Shown here: positions 5,186-6,674 of the stretch, piece after piece | Layout: the number at the start of each line of letters is the position of its first letter | Numbering within the stretch: the first letter of the stretch is position 1 | Origin: Planctomycetaceae bacterium | GTDB taxonomy: Bacteria; Planctomycetota; Planctomycetia; Pirellulales; Thermoguttaceae | Direction of reading: 5' to 3' | Assembly (NCBI GenBank): GCA_031257725.1 | Contig: JAIROD010000418.1 | Span: 1 to 6,674, forward strand | DNA: 6,674 nucleotides | Notes under the pieces: generated by a model | What the model was told of the DNA's origin: nothing | The model's database searches: none | Seen by the model: the letters and a program-made list of their open reading frames with translations, nothing else | Translations under genes and position numbers: made by a program

Positions 5186-6553
5186 ATGAGAAAAAGACTT
5201 TTGATTACAGTAATTATTTTATTTACTGTTTTTTTGCGGGGCGAATTCATTGATGCCGCCGATGTTGAAAACCGTCCGAATATCATTTTGATTATGGCGG
5301 ATGATTTTGGTTACGAATGTGTTGGAGCTAACGGCGGAACAAGTTACAAAACTCCGAATCTCGACAAACTTGCTGCAAACGGAATACGGTTCGAAAATTG
5401 TTTCGTCCAACCGCTTTGCACGCCAACCCGTGTTCAATTAATGACCGGAAAATATAACGTGCGGAATTATACACAGTTCGGACAACTCGATCCGTCACAA
5501 AAAACATTCGGAAATGTCTTTCACGATGCCGGCTATGTTACAGGAATTTTCGGGAAATGGCAACTCGGTAACGATAAAAATTTACCCCAATATTTCGGAT
5601 TCGATACCTGCACGCTTTGGCTGCACACTCGCCGTCCGGCACGTTACGCCAACCCCGGTTTGGAAATACAAGGTAATGAATTTAATTTCACAAACGGAGA
5701 ATATGGTCCGCAAATTTTTATCGAACATCTATTAAATTTTATTGAAACAAATAAAAACAATCCGTTTTTACTCTATTATCCGATGTGTTTGACGCATGCT
5801 CCTTTTCAACCGACACCGGATTCGCCGGACTGGGATCCCAAACGAACCGGTGAAGAATATTCCGACAAAAAACATTTTAACGAAATGACTGCATTTGTGG
5901 ACAAAAATGTCGGTCGAATTGTTGAAAAATTGGCAGAAACCGGTCTCGCCGAAAAAACGTTAATCATTTTTCTTGGCGACAACGGAACCGGCAGACCAAT
6001 TACGTCACAATTCAAAGGTAAACCCTATCAAGGCGGAAAAGGTTCAACAACTGAAGCAGGAATGCATGTTCCGCTTATTGTCAGTTTTCCGAACAAAATT
6101 AAATCGGGAACCGTCAACACGAATCTTGTTGACTCAACCGATTTTTTGCCAACTCTTGCTGAAGCCGCCGGAATTGAACTTCCTCAAGACGCGGAACGTG
6201 ACGGTATCAGTTTTTATCCGCAATTAATCGGTCAGGAAACAAAACCGCGTGAATGGATTTATAGTTGGTTTCTTGGAACGAAAACATCAGGACAAGAATC
6301 CGTTTTTGTTTTTGACAAACATTTTAAACTTTATCGTGAAGGTCATTTTTTTGATCTCATCAACGATCCTGAAGAAAAAAAACCTCTCAATTCCGAATTA
6401 TTGAACGAAAAACAAAAATCCGCAAAACAGAAATTACAAACCATTCTTGCTCGTTACGAAAACACACGTCCCGATTGGGTAAAACCGTTGGAAAAGAAAA
6501 CCGATACACCCAAAAATAAAAAACGTGAACAACGTAAACAGATAAGAAATTAA
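5186..6553 (+). CDS. Sulfatase 3: secreted arylsulfatase-like family S1 sulfatase
   Basis: A 455-residue exported sulfatase. The signal peptide (M-R-K-R, hydrophobic L-L-I-T-V-I-I-L-F-T-V-F-L, cleavage near D-A-A25) leads into I-I-L-I-M-A-D39-D40-F-G-Y, the first metal-binding pair. The formylglycine site is the canonical C78-T-P-T-R82, in L-C-T-P-T-R-V-Q-L-M-T-G-K-Y. Further motifs are G-K124-W-Q126-L-G, T-H204-A-P-F, L-G-D265-N266-G-T and G-G-K285-G-S-T-T-E-A-G-M-H-V-P-L-I-V, the arylsulfatase-A-like layout with D-N-G as second metal pair. G-K-W-Q-L-G replaces the usual G-K-W-H-L-G, so the active-site His is Gln. As I recall, this variant occurs with the T-R-R-P-x-R-Y-A-N-P-G-L-E block (also present here) in a known planctomycete subgroup. 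The last 23 residues are rich in Lys and Arg. The gene follows sulfatase 2 by 173 bp, long enough for its own promoter. No Shine-Dalgarno is seen; the sequence before the ATG resembles that of sulfatase 1 (TTAAC about 20 nt upstream, then A/T). Substrate unknown. Confidence 0.94.
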   Translation: MRKRLLITVIILFTVFLRGEFIDAADVENRPNIILIMADDFGYECVGANGGTSYKTPNLDKLAANGIRFENCFVQPLCTPTRVQLMTGKYNVRNYTQFGQLDPSQKTFGNVFHDAGYVTGIFGKWQLGNDKNLPQYFGFDTCTLWLHTRRPARYANPGLEIQGNEFNFTNGEYGPQIFIEHLLNFIETNKNNPFLLYYPMCLTHAPFQPTPDSPDWDPKRTGEEYSDKKHFNEMTAFVDKNVGRIVEKLAETGLAEKTLIIFLGDNGTGRPITSQFKGKPYQGGKGSTTEAGMHVPLIVSFPNKIKSGTVNTNLVDSTDFLPTLAEAAGIELPQDAERDGISFYPQLIGQETKPREWIYSWFLGTKTSGQESVFVFDKHFKLYREGHFFDLINDPEEKKPLNSELLNEKQKSAKQKLQTILARYENTRPDWVKPLEKKTDTPKNKKREQRKQIRN

Positions 6554-6674
6554 GAACTCAAACTGTAAATAAAATAAATTATCAAATTTGTAAGTCCTTA
6601 TTTATCAACAGTTTATGTCAATTTAAAACAGGGAAAATTTTTGCGATTTTTGACCACTCAAAATTGGCGAACAT

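Noticed and set aside
6554..6674. A gene, promoter or terminator in the right-hand tail
   Set aside because: The 121 bp are AT-rich with stops in all frames. A broken AAACTG...CAGTTT pairing is present, but too irregular to support a call.

Overview
The window reads as a piece of a planctomycete chromosome. The best evidence is the first gene, a DUF1559 protein with a type IV pilin-like N-terminus and a C-terminal H-X9-DG motif, a family greatly expanded in Planctomycetota. It is followed by a small lipoprotein-like protein with a carboxypeptidase-regulatory-like fold and three secreted family S1 sulfatases, a typical planctomycete gene set. The DNA is AT-rich for the phylum (about 40% G+C by eye), with A/T-rich spacers. 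This fits a host-associated or anaerobic lineage better than the GC-rich marine or soil species, but that is inference.

Layout, all on the + strand: DUF1559 pilin-like protein, cut at the left edge (2-1189); a spacer with a long imperfect hairpin (1196-1276); a small exported, probably lipid-anchored protein (1297-1752); sulfatase 1, broken by a one-base frameshift near codon 49 (1883-3383); sulfatase 2, iduronate-2-sulfatase-like, GTG start with a clear Shine-Dalgarno (3495-5012); sulfatase 3, arylsulfatase-like (5186-6553); then 121 bp with no gene. The reverse strand holds no convincing gene.

The three sulfatases are not recent tandem duplicates. They differ in active-site signature (C-V-S-S-R, C-N-A-T-R, C-T-P-T-R), in metal-site motifs and in C-terminal architecture, so together they probably hydrolyse different sulfate ester positions of one or more sulfated polysaccharides in the periplasm or outside the cell. 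No sulfatase-maturing enzyme (FGE or anSME) lies in the window, so formylglycine must be made by an enzyme encoded elsewhere.

The most interesting non-coding signal is a near-palindrome, TCGACTGAA[A/G]TCGA, in front of every sulfatase gene, 77, 68 and 77 bp before the start codons. For sulfatases 1 and 2 it lies inside an identical 34-bp repeat. For sulfatase 3 it lies inside a 60-bp array of six degenerate decamers with A-tracts phased at about one helical turn. This could be a shared operator or promoter element, or a dispersed intergenic repeat; the window alone cannot decide. I see no clear evidence of a wholly new biological system.
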